From Microbispora hainanensis (lineage in GTDB: Bacteria > Actinomycetota > Actinomycetes > Streptosporangiales > Streptosporangiaceae), in assembly GCF_036186745.1 (NCBI RefSeq), contig NZ_CP108086.1, positions 7,378,001 to 7,442,000 on the forward strand: a DNA stretch of 64,000 nucleotides. Direction: 5' to 3'. Below the pieces are notes generated by a model. That model did no database searches and had not been told where the DNA came from. It saw only the letters and a program-made list of their open reading frames with translations. Positions within the stretch are counted from its first letter, which is position 1. Each line of letters starts with the position of its first letter. The position numbers were made by a program, and so were the translations under genes. Shown piece by piece: positions 47,410 through 56,351 of this stretch.

Positions 47410-49877
47410 CTGCGGGTCACCTCCAGTGGAATCAGCACCGGCTTGATCTGGTCGCGCTCGGTCTCGAAGGAGATCGAGGGGTCGGGAACGCCGGGGGCGT
47501 TGACGAAGCTCACGAAGCGGCGCAGTTTGTCGGGGTCCTCGATGGTGGCGCGCCACTCGTCGACGTACGTGGACACGTGCCGTTCCATCTGCGCGTCGAG
47601 TTCGGCGCAGATGCCGAGCGAGTCCTCCATGATCACCTCACGGAGGTAGTCGAGCCCGCCGTCGAGGTTCTCCAGCCAGGCGGCGGTGCGCTGGAGCCGG
47701 TCGGCGGTGCGGATGTAGAACATCAGGAACCGGTCGATCGTCCTGACCAGGTCGTCGGTGGACAGGTCGGACGCGAGCAGGTCGGCGTGGCGGGGCTTGA
47801 AGCCGCCGTTGCCACCCACGTAGAGGTTCCAGCCCTGCTCGGTCGCGATGATGCCGAAGTCCTTCGACCTGGCCTCCGCGCACTCCCGGGCGCAGCCGGA
47901 GACGGCCGACTTCAGCTTGTGCGGCGAGCGCAGCCCCCGGTAGCGCAGCTCCAGGGCGATGGCCAGGCCCACCGAGTCCTGCACGCCGTAGCGGCACCAG
48001 GTGGACCCGACGCAGGACTTCACCGTCCGCAGCGCCTTGCCGTACGCGTGACCGGACTCGAAGCCGGCGTCGACGAGGCGGCGCCAGATGGCCGGAAGCT
48101 GCTCGACCCGGGCCCCGAGCAGGTCGATGCGCTGCGCTCCGGTGATCTTCGTGTAGAGCCCGAACTCTCGGGCCACCTCGCCGATGACGATGAGCTTGTC
48201 CGGGGTGATCTCGCCGCCCGGGATGCGGGGGACGACCGAGTAGGTGCCGTTCTTCTGGATGTTGGCCAGGAACTGGTCGTTGGTGTCCTGCAGCGCGGCC
48301 TGCTCGCCGTCGAGGATGTGGCCGCGGCCGAGGGAGGCGAGGATCGAGGCGACCGCGGGCTTGCAGATGTCGCAGCCGCGGCCGGTGCCGTGCTCGGCGA
48401 TGAGCTGGGAGAACGTCGTGATCCCCCGGACGTTGACGATATCGAACAGCTCGGCCCTGCTGTGCGGGAAGTGCTCGCACAGCGCCTTGCCGACGTCGAC
48501 GCCCGACTTCACCAGGATCTGCTTGAGCATCGGCACGCAGCTTCCGCAGGTGGTGCCGGCGCGGGTGCAGTCCTTGATGCCCTGGACGTCGGTGAGGCCC
48601 TTGTCGGCGATGGCCTCGCAGATCCTCCCCTTGGTGACGTTGTTGCAGGAGCAGACCTGCGCGTCGTCGGGCAGGTCGACCGACGCCTTGCCCGCGCCGG
48701 CGAACAGCAGGTCGCTCGGCGCGCCGGGCAGCGGCTTGCCGACGAACGGCCGCAGCGCGTTGTAGGGGGCGGCGTCGCCGACGCAGATGCCGCCGAGCAG
48801 GGTCTTGGCGTCGTCGCTGATGAACAGCCGCTTGTAGACGCCCCCGACGGGGTCCATGTAGGTGACGTCGAGCGCGCCCGACATGGCGCCGAACTGGGCC
48901 ACCTCCACGCCGAGCAGCTTGAGCTTGGTGGACATGTCGGCGCCGGTGAAGGCGGCCTGCCCGTCGAGGATCCGTTCGGCGGCCACCTCCGCCTGGGTGT
49001 TGCAGGGCCCGACGAGGCCGTAGATCATGCCTCCGGCCAGGGCGCACTCGCCGATCGCGTAGATGTGCTCGTCGGAGGTGCGCATGCCCTCGTCGACCAC
49101 GATGCCGCCGCGCTCGCCGACCTCCAGGCCGCAGGCGCGGGCGAGCTCGTCGCGCGGCCGGATGCCGGCCGAGAAGACCACGACCTGCGCCTCGATCGCC
49201 TCGCCGTCGGGCTTCACGAGCGACGCGACCCGGCCGTCCGGGCCCGCCTCGATCGACCTCACGCCCGCGCCCGTGTGGATGGTCAGCCCGAGCCCCTCGA
49301 TGTGCCCGCGCAGCACCGAGCCGCCGCCCTCGTCCACCTGGCGGGGCATGAGCCAGCCGCTCATCTCGATGACGTGGGTGTCGAGGCCGAGCCCGCGCAG
49401 GGCGTCGGCCGCCTCCAGGCCGAGCAGGCCGCCGCCGATGACGACGCCCGCGCGGGCGTCGCGCGACGCGTCCCTGATGGCGTCCAGGTCGTCGATCGTC
49501 CGGTAGACGAAGCAGCCCGGCAGGTCCCGGCCCGGCACCGGCGGCACGAACGGCGCCGACCCGGTGGCCAGCACCAGCACGTCGTACGGCTCGCTGTCGC
49601 CGGCGTCGGTGGTGACGGTGCGGTTCGCACGGTCGATCGCGGTGACGCGGACGCCGGTCCTGACCGTGACGCCGTCCGGCACCGGATAGGTGAGGTCTTC
49701 GACGCTCTTGCCGCTGAGGTAGGAGGTGAGCGCCACCCTGTCGTAGGCCGGGCGGGGCTCCTCCCCGAAAACGGTCACCGTGCCGTCGAAGCCCCGGCCG
49801 GCGAGCGTCTCGATCAGGCGGTGTGCCGTCGGGCCGTGACCGACAACGACGAGTCTCATGCCCTTACGGTCCTTCAT
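47406..49877 (-). CDS. nirB: Assimilatory nitrite reductase large subunit NirB
   Basis: 823 residues. It reduces nitrite to ammonium with NAD(P)H. N-terminal FAD/NAD(P) domains (VVVGHGPTAHRLIETL; VVIGGGLLGLEAADAL), a BFD-type [2Fe-2S] domain with QVCSCNNVTKG and TCGSCVP, a ferredoxin-like half domain and the siroheme/4Fe-4S region with KSCVGSTWCRYG and SGCARECAEA are all visible. Full length. ATG 49877 overlaps the preceding gene as ATGA. Confidence 0.96.
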   Translation of the reverse strand: MKDRKGMRLVVVGHGPTAHRLIETLAGRGFDGTVTVFGEEPRPAYDRVALTSYLSGKSVEDLTYPVPDGVTVRTGVRVTAIDRANRTVTTDAGDSEPYDVLVLATGSAPFVPPVPGRDLPGCFVYRTIDDLDAIRDASRDARAGVVIGGGLLGLEAADALRGLGLDTHVIEMSGWLMPRQVDEGGGSVLRGHIEGLGLTIHTGAGVRSIEAGPDGRVASLVKPDGEAIEAQVVVFSAGIRPRDELARACGLEVGERGGIVVDEGMRTSDEHIYAIGECALAGGMIYGLVGPCNTQAEVAAERILDGQAAFTGADMSTKLKLLGVEVAQFGAMSGALDVTYMDPVGGVYKRLFISDDAKTLLGGICVGDAAPYNALRPFVGKPLPGAPSDLLFAGAGKASVDLPDDAQVCSCNNVTKGRICEAIADKGLTDVQGIKDCTRAGTTCGSCVPMLKQILVKSGVDVGKALCEHFPHSRAELFDIVNVRGITTFSQLIAEHGTGRGCDICKPAVASILASLGRGHILDGEQAALQDTNDQFLANIQKNGTYSVVPRIPGGEITPDKLIVIGEVAREFGLYTKITGAQRIDLLGARVEQLPAIWRRLVDAGFESGHAYGKALRTVKSCVGSTWCRYGVQDSVGLAIALELRYRGLRSPHKLKSAVSGCARECAEARSKDFGIIATEQGWNLYVGGNGGFKPRHADLLASDLSTDDLVRTIDRFLMFYIRTADRLQRTAAWLENLDGGLDYLREVIMEDSLGICAELDAQMERHVSTYVDEWRATIEDPDKLRRFVSFVNAPGVPDPSISFETERDQIKPVLIPLEVTRR

Positions 49878-51283
49878 GCGCTCACACCTTCCTGCTCACA
49901 CAGCCAGCCGACGATGCCCTCGACCGCGTCGCGGCAACTGCCGCAGCCGGTGGTGGCCCTCGTCGCGGCGGCCACGGCCTCCACGTTCCGCGCGCCGGAC
50001 TCCCAGCACGCTCTGATCTGGCCCTTCGTCACGTTGTTGCACTGGCAGACCCGCGCGGAGTCGGGCATCCGGGTGGGGCTGTCGGCCACCGCCGCGCCGC
50101 CCATGCCCGCGAGGTCGGGGAACAGCAGCCCGGTGCGGTCGCCGGGCAGGGGGCCTCCCCGGTCGAAGAGCTGGGTCAGGGTGCCCACCGCGGAGGTCTC
50201 GCCCAGCAGGATCGCGCCGACCAGCCGGCCGTCGCGGATGACGAGCTTGCGGTAGGTGCCCTTGTGCCGGTGGGAGAAGCGGACGATCTCCGCCTCGTCC
50301 TCCGTCAGCTGGGTCTCCCCCATCGCCGCGAGCTCCACGCTCCTGGCCTTGAGCCGGGTGACCAGCCGCGAGCCCCGGTAGCGTGCGCCCTTGTCGGCGC
50401 CGGTCACGAGGTCGGCCACGACCGACGCCTGCTCCCACCCGGGGGCGACCAGCCCGTAGACGAGGCCCGCGTGCTGGGCGCACTCCCCGATCGCGAAGAT
50501 CGACGGGTCGTCGGTGCGCAGCTCGTCGTCCACGACGACGCCGCGCTCGACCTCAAGCCCCGCGTCGCGGGCGAGCCCGACGACCGGGCGCACCCCGCAG
50601 GCCAGCACGACCAGGTCGGCGTCGATCAGCTCGCCGCCGGCCAGTCCGACGTGCCGCTCGCGGATCGCGCTCACGGTGACGCCCGTGCGGATGGCGACGC
50701 CGAGCGCGCCGAGCGTCTCGCGCAGGATCAGCCCGGCCTCCTCGTCGAGCTGGCGCTCCATCAGGTGACCGGCGAGGTGCAGCAGCGTCACCGGGACGCC
50801 CCGCCCCGCCAGGCCCCGCGCGGCCTCGATGCCGAGCAGCCCGCCGCCGACCACGACCGCGCTGCGGGCGCTCTCGGCGGCCTCCCTGATCCGCTCGCAG
50901 TCGTCCAGCGTGCGGAATGCCGTCGCCCGCTCCACGCCGGGGATCGGCGGCACGATCGGCTCGCTGCCGGTGGCGAGCACGAGCACGTCGTACGGCTCGC
51001 GCGTCCCGTCGGCGGCGATCACCGTCTGACAGTCCCGGTCGATGGCGGTGACCGGGACGCCGAGGCGGGCGGTCACGCCGTGGTCGGCGTACCAGCGGGA
51101 GTCGAGCAGCCGGACCTGGTCCGGGCTCGACGTGCCGGCCACCACGTTCGACAGCAGCACCCGGTTGTACGGCTGCCACGCCTCGGCGCCGAACACCGTG
51201 ATCTTCACGTTCTTGTCCCGGGCGCGGACCTCGCTCACCAGGCGCGAGCCCGCCATCCCGTTCCCCACCACGACGAGCCTCAC
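49874..51283 (-). CDS. FAD-dependent electron-transfer subunit for nitrate/nitrite reduction (NasB/NasC-like)
   Basis: 469 residues. Pyridine nucleotide-disulfide reductase fold (VVVGNGMAGSRLVSEV; VVVGGGLLGIEAARGL) plus a C-terminal BFD-type [2Fe-2S] domain with RVCQCNNVTKG and GCGSCRDAV, like the front half of NirB but lacking the siroheme part. It probably passes NAD(P)H electrons to the nitrate reductase encoded immediately upstream. GTG 51283 overlaps the nasA stop as GTGA. A truncated NirB paralogue is another reading. Confidence 0.9.
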   Translation of the reverse strand: MRLVVVGNGMAGSRLVSEVRARDKNVKITVFGAEAWQPYNRVLLSNVVAGTSSPDQVRLLDSRWYADHGVTARLGVPVTAIDRDCQTVIAADGTREPYDVLVLATGSEPIVPPIPGVERATAFRTLDDCERIREAAESARSAVVVGGGLLGIEAARGLAGRGVPVTLLHLAGHLMERQLDEEAGLILRETLGALGVAIRTGVTVSAIRERHVGLAGGELIDADLVVLACGVRPVVGLARDAGLEVERGVVVDDELRTDDPSIFAIGECAQHAGLVYGLVAPGWEQASVVADLVTGADKGARYRGSRLVTRLKARSVELAAMGETQLTEDEAEIVRFSHRHKGTYRKLVIRDGRLVGAILLGETSAVGTLTQLFDRGGPLPGDRTGLLFPDLAGMGGAAVADSPTRMPDSARVCQCNNVTKGQIRACWESGARNVEAVAAATRATTGCGSCRDAVEGIVGWLCEQEGVSA

Positions 51284-53439
51284 GCGACACGCTCCCCGTC
51301 TTCGGCGCACCGCTCGATGGCGGCGGCGCAGACCTTGAACTCCGGCATGCGCGACATCGGGTCGAGCGCCGGGTTGGTGAGCAGGTTGACGCCCTCCCAG
51401 TGGAACGGCATGAACAACGTGTCCGGCCGGATCGAGGTGTTCACCCGGGCCACGCCCTCGGCGGCGCCTCGGCGGCTGCGCACCCGGACGCGGTCGCCGG
51501 GGGCGACTCCCAGCCGCTCGGCGAGGTCCGGGTGCAGCTCCACGAACACCTCGGGCGACGCCTGCGTCAGCGGGCGGATGCGGCGTGTCTGCGCCCCCGA
51601 CTGATAGTGGGCGAGCACCCGGCCCGACGTGAGGTAGAGCGGGAACTCCTCGTCCACGTCCTCGGCGGGCGGGCGGTGCTCCACCGGCACCAGGCGGGCC
51701 CGGCCGTCGGGGGTCGCGAAGCGGTCGAGGAAGGGCCGCGGGGTTCCGGGGTGCGGGCCGGCGCTGTCGTCCCCCGTGCCGGGGCAGGGCCAGAACACGC
51801 CGGTCTCGGCCGCGATGCGCTCGTAGGTGATGCCGGAGTAGTCGGCGACGCCTCCGGCGGAGGCCCGGCGCAGCTCGTCGAAGACCGTGCGCGGGTCGGC
51901 GGGGAACTTCTCGCCGCAGCCGAGCCGCTCGGCGAGGCCCCGCAGGATCTCCAGGTCGCTGCGGGCGCCCGGAGGGGGCGCGGCGGCCTGGCGGCGCAGC
52001 AGCACCCGGCCCTCCAGGTTGGTCATCGTGCCCGCCTCCTCGGCCCACTGGGTCGTGGGCAGCACGACGTGGGCCATGGCCGCCGTCTCCGACAGCACGA
52101 AGTCGGAGACCACGAGCAGGTCGAGCGCGCCCAGCCGCCCGGCGACGTGCCCGGCGCGCGGCGCGGAGACGACGGGGTTGGAGCCGAACAGCAGCAGCGC
52201 CTTCGGGCCCTCCGGTGTGCCGAGCGCGTCGAACAGCTCGTACGCCGACCGGCCGGGACCGGGCAGGTCGTCGGGGTCGATCCCCCACACGGCGGCGACG
52301 TGCGCCCGCGCCGCCGGGTCGTCGATCTTGCGGTAGCCGGGGAGCTGGTCGGCCTTCTGGCCGTGCTCCCTGCCGCCCTGGCCGTTGCCCTGGCCGGTCA
52401 CGCAGCCGTAGCCGGAGCCCTCACGGCCGGGCAGCCCGAGTGTGAGCGCCAGGTTGACGAACGCGGTGACGGTGTCGGTGCCCTTGGCGTGCTGCTCGGC
52501 GCCCCGGCCGGTCAGCACCATCGCGCGCTCGGCCTCGCCGAGGATCCGTACGGCCTCGCGCATCCGCGCGACCGGGACGCCGGTGACGCGCTCCACCCGC
52601 TCGGGCCACCAGGCCGACACGGAGGTGCGCACCTCCTCGAAGCCGGTCGTGCGGGCGGCCAGGTAGTCCAGGTCGGCGTACCCGTCGGCGATCGCGATGT
52701 GCAGCAGGCCGAGCGCGAGCGCGAGGTCGGTGCCGGGGGTGACCTGCAGGTGCAGGTCGGCCATCTTGGCGGTCTGGGTGACGCGCGGGTCGACGACGAC
52801 GAGCCTGCCGCCGCCGGACCGCATGGCGCTCAGGTGGCGTACGAAGGGAGGCATGGTCTCGGCGACGTTGCCCCCGGCGAACAGCACGGCGCCGGCGCGG
52901 GCGATGTCGGTGATCGGGAACGGCAGTCCCCGGTCCATGCCGAAGGCCCGGTTGACCGCGCTGGCCGCCGACGACATGCAGAACCTGCCGTTGTAGTCGA
53001 TCTGGCTGGTCCGCAGCGCGACCCTGGCGAACTTGCCGAGCTGGTAGGCCTTCTCGTTGGTCAGCCCGCCGCCGCCGAACACCGCCACGGCGTCCGGCCC
53101 GTGCGCGGCCCTGATGGCCTCGATCCGCTCGGCGACGTAGTCGAGCGCCTCGTCCCAGCTCACCGGGCTGCCGTGCATCAGCGGGGTGGTGAGCCGTTCG
53201 GGCGAGGTCAGCAGTTCGGCCGCCGTCCAGCCCTTCTGGCACAGGCCGCCGGCGTTGGCCGGGATGTCCTCTCGCGGGGTGATCTCTCCTTTCGCGACGT
53301 ACATGCCGCACTGGAGGGCGCAGTAGGGGCAGTGGGTGGCCGAGCCCACGGTCGTGCCCGCGGTGGCCTGTGACATCACAGGTCCGGGAGCGTGCAGTGA
53401 GATCGGCATGGATCCGATGGTGCTGACAGGCGGTTTCAC
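51280..53439 (-). CDS. nasA: Assimilatory nitrate reductase, molybdopterin catalytic subunit
   Basis: 719 residues. N-terminal [4Fe-4S] cluster motif HCPYCALQCGM...GGLCQKG, then the molybdopterin domains (DYNGRFCMSSAASAVNRAFGMDRG, GGNVAETMPPFVRHL, GRGAEQHAKGT) and the C-terminal MGD-binding domain with LTSGRVLAHYQSGAQTRRI. No export signal, so cytoplasmic. The GTG at 53439 has AGAAGGGA upstream; ATG 53409 is an alternative. First gene of a six-gene overlapping operon. Confidence 0.95.
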   Translation of the reverse strand: MKPPVSTIGSMPISLHAPGPVMSQATAGTTVGSATHCPYCALQCGMYVAKGEITPREDIPANAGGLCQKGWTAAELLTSPERLTTPLMHGSPVSWDEALDYVAERIEAIRAAHGPDAVAVFGGGGLTNEKAYQLGKFARVALRTSQIDYNGRFCMSSAASAVNRAFGMDRGLPFPITDIARAGAVLFAGGNVAETMPPFVRHLSAMRSGGGRLVVVDPRVTQTAKMADLHLQVTPGTDLALALGLLHIAIADGYADLDYLAARTTGFEEVRTSVSAWWPERVERVTGVPVARMREAVRILGEAERAMVLTGRGAEQHAKGTDTVTAFVNLALTLGLPGREGSGYGCVTGQGNGQGGREHGQKADQLPGYRKIDDPAARAHVAAVWGIDPDDLPGPGRSAYELFDALGTPEGPKALLLFGSNPVVSAPRAGHVAGRLGALDLLVVSDFVLSETAAMAHVVLPTTQWAEEAGTMTNLEGRVLLRRQAAAPPPGARSDLEILRGLAERLGCGEKFPADPRTVFDELRRASAGGVADYSGITYERIAAETGVFWPCPGTGDDSAGPHPGTPRPFLDRFATPDGRARLVPVEHRPPAEDVDEEFPLYLTSGRVLAHYQSGAQTRRIRPLTQASPEVFVELHPDLAERLGVAPGDRVRVRSRRGAAEGVARVNTSIRPDTLFMPFHWEGVNLLTNPALDPMSRMPEFKVCAAAIERCAEDGERVA

Positions 53440-53454
53440 CGCTGGGTCCCTTCT

Positions 53455-53481
53455 GTTACCGCTGTGCTACAAGGCGCCAAC
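53455..53481 (+). promoter_or_regulatory. Possible GlnR/NnaR-type box upstream of nasA
   Basis: GTTAC (53455-53459), GCTAC (53466-53470) and CCAAC (53477-53481) recur every 11 bp, partly matching the GTnAC-n6-GAAAC GlnR pattern. It is very near the nasA start, so it may act as a repressor site. Weak match. Confidence 0.3.
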
Positions 53482-53571
53482 CGCGCTAACTCCGGCGAGC
53501 GCGGCGTGTGAGAGACCCCGTCGTCTCGAAAGCTCACTTGTGCTGTCGCCGCTTGTGAGGCGTCGGTCCGG

Positions 53572-53600
53572 AAAAGGCGGGCGCCGTGACCGGCGCCCGC
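53572..53600 (-). terminator. Intrinsic terminator after narK
   Basis: Perfect 9-bp stem GCGGGCGCC (53577-53585) / GGCGCCCGC (53592-53600), 6-nt loop, followed on the minus strand by CTTTTCC. It ends narK transcription, so nasA must have its own promoter in 53440-53571. Confidence 0.8.
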
Positions 53601-53622
53601 GAGTGGGTGCGTGTGGCCGGGC

Positions 53623-54993
53623 TCAGACCCGGGCCGCCGCGAGGCTCGGCGCCGTCTTCGCGCCGAGAGTGCGCATGTAGCAGAACCAGGTCAGCCCGAA
53701 GCAGAGGATGTAGAAGGCGGCGAAGGCCGCGAGCGCGGCCCCCGCACCGCCGGTCGCGGAGATGGAGCTGCCGAACCCGCGGTTGATGAAGAACCCGCCG
53801 TACGCGCCGATCGCGGAGATGAACCCGATGGCCGCCGAGGCGTCGCGCTTGCCGGTCGCCAGCGCCTCCTCGTACGCGGGGGTGCCGGGCTCGACGCCTG
53901 CCACCGCCTTCGCCCGGAAGATCGCCGGGATCATCCGGTAGGTGGAGCCGTTGCCGACCCCGGCCGTGCCGATCAGCAGCATGAAGGCCGCGAAGAACAG
54001 CGGGAAGCTGTGCACGGACATGGCCTGCCAGACGAGCAGGACCGAGACGGCCATCGCGGCGAAGTTCCAGAACGTCACCGCGGCGCCGCCGAGGCGGTCC
54101 GACAGCCAGCCGCCGACCGGCCGGATGAGCGACCCGACCAGCGGGCCGAGGAACGCCAGCGAGGTGAGCGCGGTGTGCTCGGGGAACTGCGACTTGATGA
54201 GCAGCGGGAACGCGGTCGAGTAGCCGATGAACGAGCCGAACGTACCGATGTAGAGGACCGACATGATCCAGGTCTGCGCCCGGCCGGCCGCCTTGACCAT
54301 CTCCCTCGGCTCGGCCTTGGCCGAGGTGAGGTTGTCCATGCAGAAGTACGCGCCGACGGCCGCGGCGAGGATGAACGGCACCCAGAACAACCCGGCCGCG
54401 GCCAGCCCGAACCCGGCGATGACCAGCGGCATCAGCAGCTGCACGGAGCTGACGCCGACGTTGCCGCCGGCGGCGTTCAGGCCGAGTGCGGCGCCCTGCC
54501 GGCTCTGCGGGTAGAAGTAGGTGATGTTGGCCATGCTGGAGGCGAAGTTGCCGCCGCCGAGCCCGGCCGTCGCCGCGATCACCAGGAAGGCCCAGTAGGG
54601 CGTGCCCGGGTCGTTCACCGCCACCGCGAGCAGGACGGCGGGCACCAGCAGCAGCAGCGCGCTGACCACCGTCCAGTTGCGGCCGCCGAACCGCGCGGGC
54701 GCGAAGGTGTAGGGGATGCGCAGCGTGGAGCCGACCAGGTTGGGCAGCGAGACGATCCAGAAGAGCTGGTCGGTGGAGAACTTGTAGGCGCCGAGCTTGA
54801 CCGCGACGATGCTCCAGACGGTCCACAGTGTGAAGCCCAGGTGCTCGGCCAGGATCGAGAACACCAGGTTCCGCCGGGCCACCTTCTTGCCGGTGCTCTC
54901 CCAGAACACCGGATCGTCCGGTCGCCAGTCACCGATCCAGCGGCCCTTCCGATTTTCCTCCGGGGCCGTGCGCGCCGCCTGCGTCGCCGTCAT
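53623..54993 (-). CDS. narK: Nitrate/nitrite transporter NarK
   Basis: 456 residues, twelve predicted transmembrane helices, nitrate-transporter signatures LGGGNFASSMANITYFYP and GLNAAGGNVGVSSVQL and a second GTAGVGNGSTYRMIP. Brings in nitrate for the reductases encoded downstream. ATG 54993 has GGAGGAG 4-5 nt upstream. Separated from nasA by a terminator, so expressed on its own. Confidence 0.95.
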   Translation of the reverse strand: MTATQAARTAPEENRKGRWIGDWRPDDPVFWESTGKKVARRNLVFSILAEHLGFTLWTVWSIVAVKLGAYKFSTDQLFWIVSLPNLVGSTLRIPYTFAPARFGGRNWTVVSALLLLVPAVLLAVAVNDPGTPYWAFLVIAATAGLGGGNFASSMANITYFYPQSRQGAALGLNAAGGNVGVSSVQLLMPLVIAGFGLAAAGLFWVPFILAAAVGAYFCMDNLTSAKAEPREMVKAAGRAQTWIMSVLYIGTFGSFIGYSTAFPLLIKSQFPEHTALTSLAFLGPLVGSLIRPVGGWLSDRLGGAAVTFWNFAAMAVSVLLVWQAMSVHSFPLFFAAFMLLIGTAGVGNGSTYRMIPAIFRAKAVAGVEPGTPAYEEALATGKRDASAAIGFISAIGAYGGFFINRGFGSSISATGGAGAALAAFAAFYILCFGLTWFCYMRTLGAKTAPSLAAARV

Positions 54994-55451
54994 CGCTCCT
55001 CCTGCGTCCTTGTCGCCTGGGGCCGGTAACCGAAACTAGGAAGAGCGCGTTACGCACTTTGACCATGGGTGACCGTGCGGCCGTTACATGTGTCGCACCC
55101 GCGAAACATGCAATCCACACGCATAACGGACGCAACATCCGGTTAACACGGACTCCTCTCCCGATAGGACCGCGTTACGTCCATGTGACCTCCGTCCCAC
55201 TCGCCGCCATCACGCATGGTCAGCACGCCCGCGACCCGCGCGCAGGGCATTTCGGGATATTTCCGCGATCGCGGTCGTGCCATTCCGTGACCGGACTGCG
55301 GCGTTTTCCGCCGCGGCATGGCACGGACATTTCGGTTGACATGTGACCGGTTTTCGCTCGCAGGAATATCCGCGGCGGGGAAAGGGGATATCGATGCCGC
55401 CTCCCGCCGTACGAGGGCCCCCCGAGGGCCCCGCGCACTCGGGGAGGACGG
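54994..55451. other. Divergent regulatory region of narK and the amidase gene
   Basis: 458 bp, distinctly AT-richer between 55020 and 55390, no gene. It is rich in GTnAC half-sites; GTTAC (55174-55178) and GTGAC (55185-55189) lie 11 bp apart. TTGACA (55336-55341) is a good -35 match for the amidase but no matching -10 was found. A GlnR/NnaR-controlled narK promoter is expected in the left half. Confidence 0.4.
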
Positions 55452-56264
55452 ATGTCTGCGGTCTCGCGCCGCGCGTTTCTTTCGACGGGGCTCCTTTGGT
55501 CGGCGTGCCTGCCGGCGGCGATGCTGACCGCGCAGAGCGGGCTCGTCGCGGCGGCGAAGCCGGTCTGGGCCGGGGGCGGCCCGCGTCCGCCGCGCGTCTA
55601 CACCCGGTCGGACTGGAAGGCCGATCCGCCCAGGAGCAAGGCCGAGGTGCTCGACCGCGCGCCCGACCGTCTCGTCGTCCACCACACGGCGACGGCGAAC
55701 ACGGACGCGACCGACCTCGACGCGGCCTTCCGGCTGTCCCGGACCATCCAGCGCTACCACATGAAGCACAACGGCTGGGAGGACATCGGCGAGCAGTTCA
55801 CCGTCAGCCGGGGCGGATACATCATGGAGGGCCGCAACCGCTCGCTGCCTGCCGTCGAGGCCGGCAAGCACGTGATGGGCGCGCAGGCGGCCGACCACAA
55901 CGACCACACGCTGGGCATCGAGACCGAGGGAACCTACACCTCCACCCTGCCCCCGGCCCGCCAGCTGTCCGCGCTCACCGCGCTGCTGGCCTGGCTGTGC
56001 GACGTCTACGAGCTCGACCCGCACGAGGCCATCATCGGCCACCGCGACCTCAACCGGACCGCCTGCCCGGGCGACCGCCTCTACGCGTACCTGCCCCGGC
56101 TGCGGGACGACGTCGCGCGCCGCCTGGGCGAGCGCGGGGGGCGGGACGGGCCCCCGCCTCCGCGGCTCGCGCTGCCCGGCGATCAGGCGCTGGACGCCGT
56201 GCTCGTCGGCGACCTGCCGCTGGAGCACGGTCCCGCCCTGGGCCCGCACGACCTGGCCTACTGA
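55452..56264 (+). CDS. Tat-exported N-acetylmuramoyl-L-alanine amidase (PGRP/amidase_2 family)
   Basis: 270 residues. Twin-arginine signal SRRAFLSTGLLW at 5-16 and a hydrophobic stretch to about 35 imply Tat export. The amidase_2 domain (about 45-225) has zinc ligands in VVHHTAT and HRDLNRTACPG and the Tyr/Glu neighbourhood of the active site, so it probably cleaves peptidoglycan stem peptides. ATG 55452 has GGGAGGA upstream. Its last codons and stop are duplicated as a 19-bp tandem (56247-56284). Confidence 0.9.
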   Translation: MSAVSRRAFLSTGLLWSACLPAAMLTAQSGLVAAAKPVWAGGGPRPPRVYTRSDWKADPPRSKAEVLDRAPDRLVVHHTATANTDATDLDAAFRLSRTIQRYHMKHNGWEDIGEQFTVSRGGYIMEGRNRSLPAVEAGKHVMGAQAADHNDHTLGIETEGTYTSTLPPARQLSALTALLAWLCDVYELDPHEAIIGHRDLNRTACPGDRLYAYLPRLRDDVARRLGERGGRDGPPPPRLALPGDQALDAVLVGDLPLEHGPALGPHDLAY

Positions 56265-56284
56265 CCACGACCTGGCCTACTGAC
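56247..56284 (+). repeat. 19-bp perfect tandem duplication at the amidase stop codon
   Basis: cacgacctggcctactgac occurs at 56247-56265 and again at 56266-56284, so the codons for HDLAY plus the stop are repeated just downstream. The first stop is used. Confidence 0.9.
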
Positions 56285-56298
56285 AAGGCCCCACGGAA

Positions 56299-56342
56299 AC
56301 GGCACGGGCGGCTCCCCTTCGGAGGGGAGCCGCCCGTGCCGT
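56299..56342. terminator. 20-bp perfect stem terminator between convergent genes
   Basis: Arms 56299-56318 and 56323-56342 are perfectly complementary over 20 bp with a TCGG tetraloop. It lies between the amidase gene and the convergent UDP-sugar dehydrogenase gene and should stop transcription in both directions. Confidence 0.88.
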
Positions 56343-56351
56343 ACGGCCGGG

